Assembly (NCBI RefSeq): GCF_021117275.1
Contig: NZ_CP088245.1
Coordinates: 3,137,501 to 3,201,500 of the forward strand
Reading direction: 5' to 3'
DNA length: 64,000 nucleotides
Source: Metabacillus sp. B2-18
Lineage (GTDB): Bacteria; Bacillota; Bacilli; Bacillales; Bacillaceae
Shown: positions 48,634 through 57,735 of the stretch, piece after piece
Layout of the letters: every line of letters begins with the position of its first letter
Numbering within the stretch: the first letter of the stretch is position 1
The notes under the pieces: generated by a model
The model's input: only the letters and a program-made list of their open reading frames with translations
Databases searched by the model: none
What the model was told of the DNA's origin: nothing
Translations under genes and position numbers: made by a program

Positions 48634-49974
48634 TTAAACATCTTGGAAGATTGGCTCTGGATTTTTTAATATCTCTACCTTTTCTTCCGTTCCATCTTCT
48701 GCATTAATAAAAATCCTGTAAGTATCGTTTTCGATCGTTCCTAAAAATTCGTAGCAAAGTACTTCCTCTTTAAACTCATTTAAAATAAGAGCCAATCGGT
48801 CTTCTTGTACTTCTAAGCTAGGATTTAACATTTTAGCTGCTTCTTCTTTAGAAATCTTTGGTTTAGAAATATCACGTTTTTTATGAGCAGCTAAATAATC
48901 TCTTGCTGAGAAGCCAATCACTTGACCATCGTCCAACGCTACTTTCATGCGAAGAGCATCGGGATATATTCTGACCCCATTCTCAATAGAAACAAATGAA
49001 AATACACCAACATTATCATATTGAGCACTTTCGAAAAGATCTAAATCTTTAAACCCGTGTTCATTTAAAAACTTCCTAGCATTTTCTGTTGCTTGGTTCA
49101 AGCTAATTTTCTTTTCCGCAACCTCTCTATTCTGCACTAAGAATATTGGGTATCCACCCTTTTTCGTAATGTCCATGTTTATGTCTACTTTTTGCTGTTT
49201 ATCATCCATGGAAACACTGAAAAATCCATAATCTGCACCGTCACCATTTTCGGTTACTTTTATGTCAGTTACTTTATTCTCTACAAACTTCTTTGCTATT
49301 TTCTCAGCTTCTTTTGCATTTATTTCTTTTCCTTCTAAATTATCAAAACCTAAGTTTTTCTTCATGGAAGTAAGTGATGCACCAAATTGAGATTCAGAGT
49401 AACTTTTGACGTTTTCTTCGACTGTTTTTAACCCATCGACAATTGTATTATCCATTTGCTTTTGTCCTGAGGCTAAAGCAAGCTCAACATCCATCCATCT
49501 TAAGTTATTCTCTAAAACAAGACTTTGAACTTTACGTAACTCTTTTTGAACATCAGCAGCTTCTGAATACATTGATTTTAGTGTTTTATATTCTTTTTCG
49601 GTAAGCGGATCTTTTTCTAAATCACGAACAGCTGCTTTGTAGCTAAAATCGCTAATTCCAGCTAAAAACTCCTCTGTCTTATTGAAAGGTAATAAAGCTA
49701 AAGGTAACTGACCTACGTCTGATTGTGCTTCAGAAGTAATTCTCCAAACGTCTGCTAAAGCTGGAGATAACGATTCCCTTGAGTTCATAGCTAGAGTTGC
49801 ACCGATTCTATCATGTAGCTGATCAACACGATAGGTTAAATCATGAAATGCGCGTTGATAACTATTTTCTGCTTGAATCAATACTGCACTTTTTTCTTGA
49901 TGTTCTTTGTACCCCCAGTAAGAAGTACCAATCACAGCGATTGATAAAATTCCAATCAAAATTCCACGTATCAT
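48634..49974 (-). CDS. ypeB: Spore germination protein YpeB
   Basis: YpeB stabilises and localises the cortex-lytic enzyme SleB in the dormant spore. The 446-residue protein has an N-terminal signal anchor (GILIGILSIAVIGTSYWGY, residues 3-22), a helical N-domain up to about residue 210, and PepSY-type repeats in the C-terminal half (ITKKGGYPIFLVQNREVAEKKISLNQATENARKFL; KISKEEAAKMLNPSLEVQEDRLALIL). It is 15 bp after sleB in the conserved bicistronic sleB-ypeB unit. Confidence 0.93.
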   Translation of the reverse strand: MIRGILIGILSIAVIGTSYWGYKEHQEKSAVLIQAENSYQRAFHDLTYRVDQLHDRIGATLAMNSRESLSPALADVWRITSEAQSDVGQLPLALLPFNKTEEFLAGISDFSYKAAVRDLEKDPLTEKEYKTLKSMYSEAADVQKELRKVQSLVLENNLRWMDVELALASGQKQMDNTIVDGLKTVEENVKSYSESQFGASLTSMKKNLGFDNLEGKEINAKEAEKIAKKFVENKVTDIKVTENGDGADYGFFSVSMDDKQQKVDINMDITKKGGYPIFLVQNREVAEKKISLNQATENARKFLNEHGFKDLDLFESAQYDNVGVFSFVSIENGVRIYPDALRMKVALDDGQVIGFSARDYLAAHKKRDISKPKISKEEAAKMLNPSLEVQEDRLALILNEFKEEVLCYEFLGTIENDTYRIFINAEDGTEEKVEILKNPEPIFQDV

Positions 49975-49989
49975 TGATCATCACCCCTT

Positions 49990-51318
49990 CTATTCACAGA
50001 AAATATGCTTCCCGATACGTTTAATCTGTGGTCTTCCCCAAATCCAAGAACTGGTTGCTGTATCTGGGTTAAAGTAATACACTGCATTTCCGGTCGGGTC
50101 AAATCCATTAATTGCATCTAAAACAGCTTTTTTTGCTGATTCATTTGGAGTTAACCAAATTTGCCCATCTGCTACTGCAGTAAAGGCTCGTGGTTCAAAT
50201 ATAACCCCTGAAACAGTATTTGGGAAAGTTGCACTATTAACTCGGTTTAAAATGACAGCCGCAACAGCAACTTGTCCGATATATGGCTCACCACGTGCTT
50301 CTCCATAAACAGCATTTGCCATTAGCTTAATATCATTTTGTGAAAATCCGTTCGGCATGTTTACTGCAGTTGAATCCTTTTGATCTTGCTTCTTTTGCTG
50401 CTGTTGTTGCTGTTGATTCTGTTGCACTTGATTCTGTTGTTGTTGTTCTTGTTGCTGCTGATTCTGTTGCTGTTGATTCTGTTGTTGTTGTTCTTTTTGC
50501 TGTTGATTCTGCTGTTGTTGTTCTTGTTGCTGCTGATTCTGTTGCTGTTGTTCTTGTTGCTGCTGATTCTGTTGCTGTTGTTTTTGTTGCTGCTGATTCT
50601 GTTGCTGTTGTTTTTGTTCCTGCTGATTCTGTTGCTGTTGTTTTTGTTCCTGCTGATTCTGTTGCTGTTGTTTTTGTTGCTGCTGATTCTGTTGCTGTTG
50701 TTTTTGTTCCTGCTGATTCTGTTGCTGTTGTTTTTGTTGCTGCTGATTCTGTTGCTGTTGTTTTTGTTGCTGTTGTTTTTGTTGCTGTTGTTGCTGTTGT
50801 TGCTGTTGATTCTGTTGTTGCTGCTGGTTATTTGCTTGAGCTTTATATTGCTTTTCTTGCTGAATTCGTCTTTGCTCCGCAATCTTCCTCGCTTTTTGAA
50901 TTTGCTGCTCTGAAGGTGCAGATTGAATATCTAACGGGACTCCGCCATAATGTGTGAATCTTCTTCCTTGGTTAATTTGTTTGTAAACCCAATCACTATA
51001 AAATTTAGTTGATCTTTGTAACATATCCTTTGTTTTTTGTCCAACTAAGCCATCAACTTCCTCTAGACCAAACATATCTTGGAAATTCTTAACTGCCCAA
51101 TACGTACTCCATCCGTAGACTCCATCAATCGGGCCATGATAATATCCGTTATATTGAAGCCTTGCCTGCAATTCAATTACATCACTTCCCGTTGCACCTC
51201 TTTGAATGGTTTGATCTGAAAAAGCATGTGCTACAGAAACGCCTTGTGAAAGAAATTGAAATGTGATAGATGTAAAAGCCATTACCACAACTATCAGCAT
51301 TATGCGCATGTTTTTCAT
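49990..51318 (-). CDS. sleB: Spore cortex-lytic enzyme SleB with long Gln-rich linker
   Basis: Lytic transglycosylase that degrades spore cortex during germination. The 442-residue protein has a signal peptide (about 1-33, ending AHA), an N-terminal peptidoglycan-binding domain (GATGSDVIELQARLQYNGYY near 41), and a linker of about 147 residues (about 163-309) made almost only of Gln with Asn, Lys and Glu. The C-terminal hydrolase_2 domain has catalytic Glu in AVYGEARGEPYIGQ near 340 and ends KRIGKHIFCE. Known SleB proteins are near 300 residues, so the linker accounts for the extra length. It is expressed in the forespore in other Bacillus; a convincing σG promoter was not identified. Confidence 0.93.
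   Translation of the reverse strand: MKNMRIMLIVVVMAFTSITFQFLSQGVSVAHAFSDQTIQRGATGSDVIELQARLQYNGYYHGPIDGVYGWSTYWAVKNFQDMFGLEEVDGLVGQKTKDMLQRSTKFYSDWVYKQINQGRRFTHYGGVPLDIQSAPSEQQIQKARKIAEQRRIQQEKQYKAQANNQQQQQNQQQQQQQQQQKQQQQKQQQQNQQQQKQQQQNQQEQKQQQQNQQQQKQQQQNQQEQKQQQQNQQEQKQQQQNQQQQKQQQQNQQQQEQQQQNQQQQEQQQQNQQQKEQQQQNQQQQNQQQQEQQQQNQVQQNQQQQQQQKKQDQKDSTAVNMPNGFSQNDIKLMANAVYGEARGEPYIGQVAVAAVILNRVNSATFPNTVSGVIFEPRAFTAVADGQIWLTPNESAKKAVLDAINGFDPTGNAVYYFNPDTATSSWIWGRPQIKRIGKHIFCE
50391..50829 (-). repeat. Gln-rich tandem decapeptide repeat inside sleB
   Basis: Nine consecutive decapeptides of the type NQQ(Q/E)(Q/K)(K/E)QQQQ (30-bp period) can be read, flanked by less regular Gln runs. Units are identical or differ by one or two residues. 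The codons are mostly CAG and CAA, giving CTG/TTG-rich sequence on the plus strand. This creates long spurious frames on both strands. Confidence 0.92.
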
Positions 51319-51483
51319 GTTGCTGCCTCCTCAAGTAGATGTAGTTGCTTAAACGTATTTTTTGTAGTCTTTGGTATTTTATTCATACTAAATAAAGACT
51401 TATCCAAAAGAAACAATTGATGGCAGCAAATCCTTTCAAAGATGATTTCTTAAAAACTCTTTAGAATCACAATGTTATCAAAA

Positions 51484-51510
51484 TAAAAAAACTGCCATTA
51501 AGGCAGTTTT
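51484..51510 (-). terminator. Terminator of prsW
   Basis: AAAACTGCC/GGCAGTTTT around TTAA is followed by seven T on the minus strand. The hairpin includes the prsW stop codon. Confidence 0.88.
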
Positions 51511-52160
51511 GAATCAAATATCTTAATTCTTGCTTTTTTGGCTTTGTGTAGAGCGAACCACCAAAGAAACAGCATAAATGGAACCATAATATATTTCCAG
51601 TTAAAGTAATTTAATAAAATTGAATCATAAACAGTGTGTAATAAGATAGGGATTGAACAAGATAGAACTATCCACTTTGTTCGATTTTTGATAATTGAAA
51701 ATTTCCCTTTCCCTAAATAATACCCCATAATAACTCCAAATAGAGCATGACTTGATACCGGTAAAATAGCGCGGCCTAATGCGTATTCGACTCCATTTGC
51801 AAATAAATAAATAATATTCTCTAAAGTCGCAAATCCAAGAGAAACAGCAACACCATAGACAATACCATCGTAATGTTCATTAAATTGAACATGTTGATAG
51901 ATCGTAAAAAATAAGACGAACCATTTGAAAAACTCTTCTAAAAATCCTACAGCAATAAAAGTATATAAAAATTCAGAAGTAAAAACTTTTTCAACTTCTA
52001 AAACATATTGAATAAACATTATCGGAAAAACAAGCAGAGCCCCAAAGATAAATGAACGCAACACTAAATAGACCGGCTCTGATTCATACTGATCTCTTAA
52101 GTAAAAATAACTTAATAGTGCCAGACCCGGGGCAATGCCCGCAGATATAATTTCAATCAT
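51498..52160 (-). CDS. prsW: Intramembrane protease PrsW
   Basis: Membrane protease that makes the site-1 cut in the anti-sigma factor RsiW in B. subtilis, leading to σW activation. The 220-residue protein has about seven hydrophobic segments. The glutamate motif [13 protein letters not shown] is near residue 75, [18 protein letters not shown] near 100 and the histidine in [15 protein letters not shown] near 137 form the likely metal site. The rsiW-sigW genes are not in this window, as in other Bacillus. The region has its own terminator. Confidence 0.92.
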   Translation of the reverse strand: MIEIISAGIAPGLALLSYFYLRDQYESEPVYLVLRSFIFGALLVFPIMFIQYVLEVEKVFTSEFLYTFIAVGFLEEFFKWFVLFFTIYQHVQFNEHYDGIVYGVAVSLGFATLENIIYLFANGVEYALGRAILPVSSHALFGVIMGYYLGKGKFSIIKNRTKWIVLSCSIPILLHTVYDSILLNYFNWKYIMVPFMLFLWWFALHKAKKARIKIFDSKLP

Positions 52161-52308
52161 TTACAGGCCTCTTCTCCAAAATATCTTTTTATCTATTTAA
52201 AAGATTTTTTTATTCATGTAAGATTAACTTTATTAATCGTATCATGTTATCGTAGAATTGAAAATGACAGAATAAAGCAGAATTTTATAGATTGAAGGAG
52301 TTTTCGTC

Positions 52309-53283
52309 ATGTCGAGAAAAAACATACTACTTATTCACACTGGTGGAACCATTTCAATGAAGGAAGACGAAGAAACAGGAGAGGTTAAACCTGGAGAAAA
52401 AAACCCTCTAGTTGAACATATTAAAGAGGTACCTGATATTAACCTCATCTCAACAGAACTGTTTCACTTACCTTCCCCACATATTACACCATTAAATATG
52501 TTACAAATTAAAAATTATATAGAAGAAATGAAAAAAATAAAAAATATTGATGGGGTTGTTATTACACATGGAACAGATACGTTAGAGGAAACTGCCTATT
52601 TCCTTGATGTAACGTTATCTTTATCAATTCCAATCGTTCTTACAGGTGCGATGAGATCAAGTAATGAGCTAGGATCAGATGGGCTTTATAATCTTTTATC
52701 AGCCCTAAAAGTAGCTGCATCAGATTATGCCAAAAACATGGGAGTTTTGGTGGTAATGAATGATGAAATTCATACTGCAAAAAACGTAACAAAAACACAT
52801 ACAAGTAATGTGGCAACTTTCCAAAGTCCGCAATATGGACCAATCGGAATGGTAAACAAAGGGGGCGTTTTCTTCCATCACACCCCTATTGTTACTAATC
52901 CACTACATGTTGAATCTCTAGATAAAAATGTTTTCTTAATCAAAGTGTTTGCTGGAATGGACGACAGTCTGCTAAATGGGATAGAACAGTTACAACCTGA
53001 TGGATTAGTGATAGAAGCTTTAGGACAAGGCAACGTGCCACCTATGATGGTGCCAGGGATCAAGAACTTACTAAATAAGAAAATACCGATTATTCTTGTA
53101 TCTCGCTGTTTTAATGGCATTGCTCAAGATGTGTATGGATATGAAGGTGGAGGACGACAGTTAAAAGAATTAGGTGTTATTTTTAGCAATGGACTAAATG
53201 GACAAAAAGCAAGAATCAAGCTAATGATTGCACTAGAAACAACAAAAGATCAACAAACTCTTGAAACGATTTTTGCAACGTAA
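52309..53283 (+). CDS. ansA: L-asparaginase (type I)
   Basis: Cytosolic asparaginase hydrolysing asparagine to aspartate and ammonia. The 324-residue protein has the nucleophile-threonine motif IHTGGTISM near residue 9, and the second signature VITHGTDTLEETAYFLD near 84 with the Thr-Asp-Lys triad region. TGAMRSSNELGSDGLYNL follows near 110. GAAGGAG precedes the ATG. It is plus-stranded among minus genes, between prsW (divergent) and ypdA (convergent), with a shared terminator at 53290-53330. Confidence 0.93.
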   Translation: MSRKNILLIHTGGTISMKEDEETGEVKPGEKNPLVEHIKEVPDINLISTELFHLPSPHITPLNMLQIKNYIEEMKKIKNIDGVVITHGTDTLEETAYFLDVTLSLSIPIVLTGAMRSSNELGSDGLYNLLSALKVAASDYAKNMGVLVVMNDEIHTAKNVTKTHTSNVATFQSPQYGPIGMVNKGGVFFHHTPIVTNPLHVESLDKNVFLIKVFAGMDDSLLNGIEQLQPDGLVIEALGQGNVPPMMVPGIKNLLNKKIPIILVSRCFNGIAQDVYGYEGGGRQLKELGVIFSNGLNGQKARIKLMIALETTKDQQTLETIFAT

Positions 53284-53289
53284 ACACTA

Positions 53290-53330
53290 TAAAAAAACAG
53301 GGAGCACGTATCTGTCTCCCTGTTATTGTT
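53290..53330. terminator. Bidirectional terminator between ansA and ypdA
   Basis: AACAGGGAG (53296-53304) pairs with CTCCCTGTT (53316-53324). On the minus strand it is followed by seven T; on the plus strand by ATTGTTTATT. It serves the convergent ypdA and, more weakly, ansA. Confidence 0.85.
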
Positions 53331-54288
53331 TATTGCGGAGTGCTTCATATATTAACTGACCGTGAAATCGTCCATTCTCAATGAATATTTCGTTTGCATT
53401 ATTTCCAGCTGCAATAACACCTGCAATAAAAATCCCTTCAATATTTGTCTCCATTGTGTCTGGGTTGTGAGTCGGTCGACCACTTTCAGCATTGATTGTT
53501 ACGCCCATATTTTTGAGAAATTTATGATCTGGATGATAGCCCGTCATAGCAAAAACAAAATCATTCTTTATCTGCTTCTCTTCATCATTCACAATATATT
53601 TAACGGATGTTTCTCCAATCTCAAGAACATGTGCTTGAAACTCCATTTTTATTATTTCATTTCTAACAAGTGATTCAAATTCAGGTAAAATCCATGGTTT
53701 TACACTTTTAGAGTACTCAGCTCCCCTGTATAAAACAGTTACCCTTGCTCCTGCTTTAACCAATTCTAACGCAGCATCAACACTTGAGTTCTTACCACCT
53801 ATAACGACGACATCTTTATCAAAGTATGGATGTGCTTCCTTAAAATAATGAAAAACTTTTGGTAAATCTTCACCAGGTATATTCATTAAATTTGGATGAT
53901 CATAATACCCTGTTGCGATCACAATCTGTCTTGCTTCATACGTTTGTTTATTTGTTATAACTATAAATTTTTGATTTTCATTTTTTTCGATCTTTTCAAC
54001 TTTTTCAAAAGCATGAATTCTCAGTTGTTTTCTTTTTACAACTTCACGATAATAAGCCAGAGCTTGGTTACGAACCGGCTTACGATTTTCAGTAATAAAA
54101 GGTATATTTCCAATTTCTAATTTTTCACTAGAACTGAAAAATGTTTGATGTGTAGGATAGTGATAGATTGCATTTACGATATTTCCTTTTTCTATAACAA
54201 GTGGTTTAGTACCAAGTTCTTCTAATTCAATGGCGGCAGACAATCCACATGGACCTCCACCTACAATAATTATTTCTTCCCTTTTCAA
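53323..54288 (-). CDS. ypdA: Bacillithiol-disulfide reductase (YpdA/Bdr)
   Basis: FAD-dependent, thioredoxin-reductase-like flavoprotein that recycles bacillithiol disulfide with NADPH. The 321-residue protein has the FAD motif IIIVGGGPCGLSAAIELEEL at residue 5, the NADPH-binding VVVIGGKNSSVDAALELVKAG near 162, and the second FAD contact MTGYHPDHKFL near 247 with GIFIAGVIAAGNN near 288. It lacks a CxxC redox pair, as expected for YpdA. Bacillithiol synthesis genes bshA and bshB1 are at the other end of this window. Confidence 0.93.
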   Translation of the reverse strand: MKREEIIIVGGGPCGLSAAIELEELGTKPLVIEKGNIVNAIYHYPTHQTFFSSSEKLEIGNIPFITENRKPVRNQALAYYREVVKRKQLRIHAFEKVEKIEKNENQKFIVITNKQTYEARQIVIATGYYDHPNLMNIPGEDLPKVFHYFKEAHPYFDKDVVVIGGKNSSVDAALELVKAGARVTVLYRGAEYSKSVKPWILPEFESLVRNEIIKMEFQAHVLEIGETSVKYIVNDEEKQIKNDFVFAMTGYHPDHKFLKNMGVTINAESGRPTHNPDTMETNIEGIFIAGVIAAGNNANEIFIENGRFHGQLIYEALRNKQ

Positions 54289-54354
54289 TGAATTTCTCTC
54301 CCAACTTTAAGGGTTATTGTTTAAACATAAATTTCGATACTTACCAAGAAAAAT

Positions 54355-54455
54355 AAAAAAGAGAATGACCAAGTCAGCCCTCCTACTCGAGTTAATTACT
54401 CTATTGTGAAGAGTAAAGAGTATGAGCGGCTAGACATATAAGTCACCCTCTTATA
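54355..54455 (-). terminator. Large nested terminator of the glutamate dehydrogenase gene
   Basis: The outer stem AGAGGGTGAC/GTCATTCTCT (54442-54451 with 54360-54369, two G-U pairs) encloses AGCCGCTCATACTC pairing with GAGTAGGAGGGCT. A further inner arm is TTACTCT/AGAGTAA. The outer stem is followed by TTTTTTATTTTTC on the minus strand. It is much larger than the other terminators in the window. Confidence 0.7.
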
Positions 54456-54471
54456 TCATGTAAGATTTTTC

Positions 54472-55743
54472 TTAAATCCAGCCTCTAAACCTAGATGCTT
54501 CAGCCATCTTTCGTACACCAACCATATATGCTGCCAAACGCATGTCAACTCGTCTATTCTGACTCGTTTCATATATGTTGTTAAATGACTTAACCATTAC
54601 TTGTTCAAGCTTCTCTTCGACTTCTTCTTCTGTCCAGTAATAACCTTGATTATTTTGGACCCATTCAAAATAAGAAACCGTTACTCCACCAGCACTTGCC
54701 AACACATCTGGTACTAGTAAAATACCTCGATCTGAAAGAATTTTTGTTGCTTCAAGTGTAGTTGGGCCATTCGCAGCTTCTACTACAATGCTAGCACGAA
54801 TGTTCCCGGCATTTTCCTCAGTAATTTGATTTTCAATGGCAGCAGGAACAAGAATATCACAATCTAGTTCAAGTAATTCTTTGTTTGTAATTGTATCATT
54901 AAATAATTTCGTAACAGTTCCAAAACTATCACGTCGATCAAGTAAATAATCAATATCTAGACCATTCGGATCGTGAAGACCACCATAAGCATCAGAAATA
55001 CCTACAATTTTAGCTCCTGCATCATGCATAAATTTTGATAAATAACTTCCTGCATTACCAAATCCCTGTACAACAACACGAGCCCCTTCAAGTTCAATTC
55101 CCTTTTTCTTAGCTGCTTCACGAATACAAATAGTTACACCTTTTGCTGTAGCCGATTCACGACCATGTGAACCACCTAATACCAAGGGCTTACCTGTTAT
55201 AAAACCAGGATTATTAAATTCATCAATTCGACTGTATTCATCCATCATCCATGCCATGATTTGTGAATTAGTAAATACATCAGGCGCTGGAATGTCCTTT
55301 GTTGGTCCAACAATTTGACTTATTGCTCGGACATATCCTCGGCTTAGTCGCTCCAACTCTCTAAATGACATATCCCTAGGGTCACAAACAATTCCACCTT
55401 TTCCTCCACCATATGGAAGGTCTACTATTCCACATTTTAAGCTCATCCAAATGGATAATGCCTTAACCTCTTTTTCAGTTACATTTGGATGGAAGCGAAT
55501 TCCTCCTTTTGTAGGGCCAACGGCATCGTTATGTTGAGCACGGTATCCAGTAAATATTTTAACGGAACCATCATCCATTCGAACAGGAATTTTCACCGTC
55601 ATTAATCTTATTGGTTCTTTTAATAATTCATATACTTCCTCGGGGTACCCAAGTTTATCAAGGGCATTATGTATCACCGTTTGTGTTGATTTCAACACGT
55701 CCAATTTATCATTTTGTGCATCGGTGTTTTTCTCGGCTACCAT
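54472..55743 (-). CDS. gudB: NAD-specific glutamate dehydrogenase
   Basis: Catabolic enzyme converting glutamate to 2-oxoglutarate and ammonium. The 423-residue protein has GYRAQHNDAVGPTKGGIRFHPNV near 67 and the catalytic Lys/Asp in LPYGGGKGGIVCDPRDMS near 112. PAPDVFTNSQIMAWMMDEY follows near 152, then VVQGFGNAGSYLSKFM near 220 (NAD-binding). The region around residues 90-130 shows no tripeptide duplication like the one that inactivates GudB in B. subtilis 168, so it should be active. Position after ypdA supports gudB rather than rocG. Confidence 0.93.
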   Translation of the reverse strand: MVAEKNTDAQNDKLDVLKSTQTVIHNALDKLGYPEEVYELLKEPIRLMTVKIPVRMDDGSVKIFTGYRAQHNDAVGPTKGGIRFHPNVTEKEVKALSIWMSLKCGIVDLPYGGGKGGIVCDPRDMSFRELERLSRGYVRAISQIVGPTKDIPAPDVFTNSQIMAWMMDEYSRIDEFNNPGFITGKPLVLGGSHGRESATAKGVTICIREAAKKKGIELEGARVVVQGFGNAGSYLSKFMHDAGAKIVGISDAYGGLHDPNGLDIDYLLDRRDSFGTVTKLFNDTITNKELLELDCDILVPAAIENQITEENAGNIRASIVVEAANGPTTLEATKILSDRGILLVPDVLASAGGVTVSYFEWVQNNQGYYWTEEEVEEKLEQVMVKSFNNIYETSQNRRVDMRLAAYMVGVRKMAEASRFRGWI

Positions 55744-56060
55744 TAAAGTTAACCTCCTAGATCTAATCAGTAAATGAAAGAATGTCCACCTTTCATGACA
55801 TAGTATACACTCTCAAGCCTCTTATGCAAAGAAGAAAAACGATATTCTTTATAAATTCACAACAACTAATGTAACGTTTACTTCACTTGTTATTTTTAAT
55901 TCATCCTAATTAAATTAAAGACGTTCTTATCGTTTGTTATTTGAATTATTTCATACAACAAATAAGAAAAAGAGGTGACTTTAGCTAGCAGCCTTTCACA
56001 ATGACTGTCAGCATAAACTCACCTATATCTTCATAACTTATTATAAAAAGTTATGAATCT
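55744..56060. other. Intergenic region between mecB and gudB
   Basis: The mecB-proximal part holds its terminator (55965-56024) and a separate 9-bp palindrome TCATAACTT/AAGTTATGA (56031-56056). The rest, 55744-55960, is AT-rich and should contain the gudB promoter. No gene was seen. Confidence 0.55.
55965..56024 (-). terminator. Terminator of mecB
   Basis: AGGTGA-G-TTTA pairs with TAAA-G-TCACCT (arms near 56014-56024 and 55973-55983), followed by CTTTTTCTTATTTG on the minus strand. Confidence 0.65.
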
Positions 56061-56654
56061 CTATTTATTTAACCAAAAGTGGTTGTAAATTTGCTCAATG
56101 GCATTATTTTGCATAATTTTTTTTCCATACTCTTTTAATCTATGGACCGTCAAAGTTGATGGACTTCCATACTCTGCTAAGATAGCTACTAAATCATCAA
56201 TATTCATAGGCTGATCGTCACTTAATAACAAGTAATATCTTTCTTGAAAATAAACGACCATTCCATCTAAGATGTCTTGGTGGTATAAATAATGTGATAA
56301 CTGAATAATAGCTTCAAATGACTCAAATTCATAAATAACATCGAAGCTTTCATCCACCTTCACTTGCATCTCAATATAATCGTCTGAAAAGTCATCTTCT
56401 AGATCATCAGCATCTTTGGAATTTGTAACTATAATAACCATCCCTTGAGCATGAAGTGAATACACCTCAACAGCGATTGGTCCATGCGCCTCAAAGCCCA
56501 GCTCAACACTAGCTTCATTCATCATATCTCTAAATAATTGATGGACTTTTAATGAGTCTTTCCAGAGATCTTCTTTAGTTAAACCTCTGTCTCGTAAGTC
56601 ATCTGTAGTTAAAAAAATTTTTATTTTATCATAGTTTAGTCGCTCTAGCCGCAT
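56061..56654 (-). CDS. mecB: Adaptor protein MecB (YpbH, MecA paralogue)
   Basis: Adaptor that can deliver substrates to the ClpCP protease. I chose the ATG at 56654 (MRLERLNYDKIKIFLTTDDL, 197 residues), preceded by AGGAGGGT; the longer frame adds only ten residues with no site. The protein has the N-terminal substrate-binding region (DLRDRGLTKEDLWKDSLKVHQLFRDMM), an acidic linker (DADDLEDDFSDDY) and the C-terminal ClpC-binding domain (STLTVHRLKEYGKKIM). MecA itself would be elsewhere. Confidence 0.92.
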   Translation of the reverse strand: MRLERLNYDKIKIFLTTDDLRDRGLTKEDLWKDSLKVHQLFRDMMNEASVELGFEAHGPIAVEVYSLHAQGMVIIVTNSKDADDLEDDFSDDYIEMQVKVDESFDVIYEFESFEAIIQLSHYLYHQDILDGMVVYFQERYYLLLSDDQPMNIDDLVAILAEYGSPSTLTVHRLKEYGKKIMQNNAIEQIYNHFWLNK

Positions 56655-56771
56655 CCCATACCCTCCTGCCGTGAGACCGCTCAATATACAATCATTGTAT
56701 GATTTACATACGAGATGGTTCTAATATTTTTTAACAGTTTACACTCTTCAGCAGATTTAGACAAGAAATAA

Positions 56772-57704
56772 CTACTGATTTTTCATACCCAATTTATCCT
56801 TTAACCAAGCTTCCCATTGTTGTTTATTTTCTCCAAGTAAAAAGCATTCGTAAGGTTCAAGTATTTGCGGAGTTACTTTAGAGAACGCTTTTCCTCCTAT
56901 TCCAATTTGCAAGTTATTATATTTTAAAGAAAGCTCATCTACTAGCTCCAAAGTTTTTTTTACATTTCTGACTAAAGTGCAAGATAAGAACAAAAATTCA
57001 GGCTTTACTTCATTTAAAACAATATCAATATCTCCTTCAGCGATACTTGCTCCTAAGTAGATAACTTCAAAACCCTTCCTTCTTAAAAATAATGTAAAGA
57101 TTAAAAGACCTAATTCATGTGATTCTTCCGGTCCGCATACCCCTATTACTTTAGGTAACAAACCATCTACAGGTAATGTATGCAAAATCATCCCTATACG
57201 GGAACGTAAGAATGAAGATGCAAAGTGTTCATGTGCTGAAGTTATCTTTCCATTTTCCCATTTGTCTCCAATTTTCACTAACAAAGTACCTAATATCTCG
57301 ATTACTACTTTATCAACTGAATATATACTGAATGCCTTATTTAGAAGATCATGTGCTTTGCTTTCATCAAATCTTAGGAGAGCATAAAGTAATTCATCCA
57401 TTAAATCTTCTGAGTAATCAACCTGTTCTCCATCTGTTTTCAACTCAACTTGTTCGTCGTTAATCGATGCTTGGTTCGTTTCTAATAAATTAACCGCTTG
57501 ACTTATCGTAAAGCCCTTATCAACTTTTGCAATAAGCCACTTTAAGATTTTTATATGCTCATCTGTATATAATCGGTGACCTGAGTCATTCCTTATAGGT
57601 GCAATCATATTGTATCTTCGTTCCCAAGCTCGTAATGTTCCTGCTTGAATTCCAAGCATTTTTGAAACTGCCTTTATATTATATTTGCCTTCATAATTCG
57701 ACAT
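56772..57704 (-). CDS. MerR-family regulator with B12-binding domain, CarH/LitR-like candidate photoreceptor
   Basis: A 310-residue, three-part regulator. Residues 5-75 are a MerR helix-turn-helix (YNIKAVSKMLGIQAGTLRAW, then RRYN). Residues 105-180 form a four-helix cap with W-x9-EH (from WENGKITSAHEH). Residues 183-310 are a cobalamin-binding fold with ESHELG, 41 residues, then SCT, 26 residues, then GG, the spacing of the DxHxxG-x41-SxL-x26-28-GG motif. In Thermus CarH the Trp, Glu, His and the ExHxxG histidine bind adenosylcobalamin. This class senses light and represses carotenoid or related genes in the dark. No target gene is adjacent. It starts at an ATG after GGGGG. Confidence 0.85.
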   Translation of the reverse strand: MSNYEGKYNIKAVSKMLGIQAGTLRAWERRYNMIAPIRNDSGHRLYTDEHIKILKWLIAKVDKGFTISQAVNLLETNQASINDEQVELKTDGEQVDYSEDLMDELLYALLRFDESKAHDLLNKAFSIYSVDKVVIEILGTLLVKIGDKWENGKITSAHEHFASSFLRSRIGMILHTLPVDGLLPKVIGVCGPEESHELGLLIFTLFLRRKGFEVIYLGASIAEGDIDIVLNEVKPEFLFLSCTLVRNVKKTLELVDELSLKYNNLQIGIGGKAFSKVTPQILEPYECFLLGENKQQWEAWLKDKLGMKNQ

Positions 57705-57735
57705 GGTAAATCCCCCAATATGTACTTATATAGAA

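Noticed and set aside
50400..50820. CRISPR-like 30-bp periodicity
   Set aside because: Units are contiguous with no unique spacers, and they encode a decapeptide repeat in frame with sleB.
50340..50957. Long plus- and minus-strand frames over the sleB repeat region, rich in Leu/Val or Ser/Asn
   Set aside because: They are by-products of the CAG/CAA repeat read in other frames; sleB itself is intact and has both end domains.
56031..56056. Palindrome TCATAACTT/AAGTTATGA as a terminator of mecB
   Set aside because: It has no T tract on the minus strand; the hairpin at 55965-56024 fits better.
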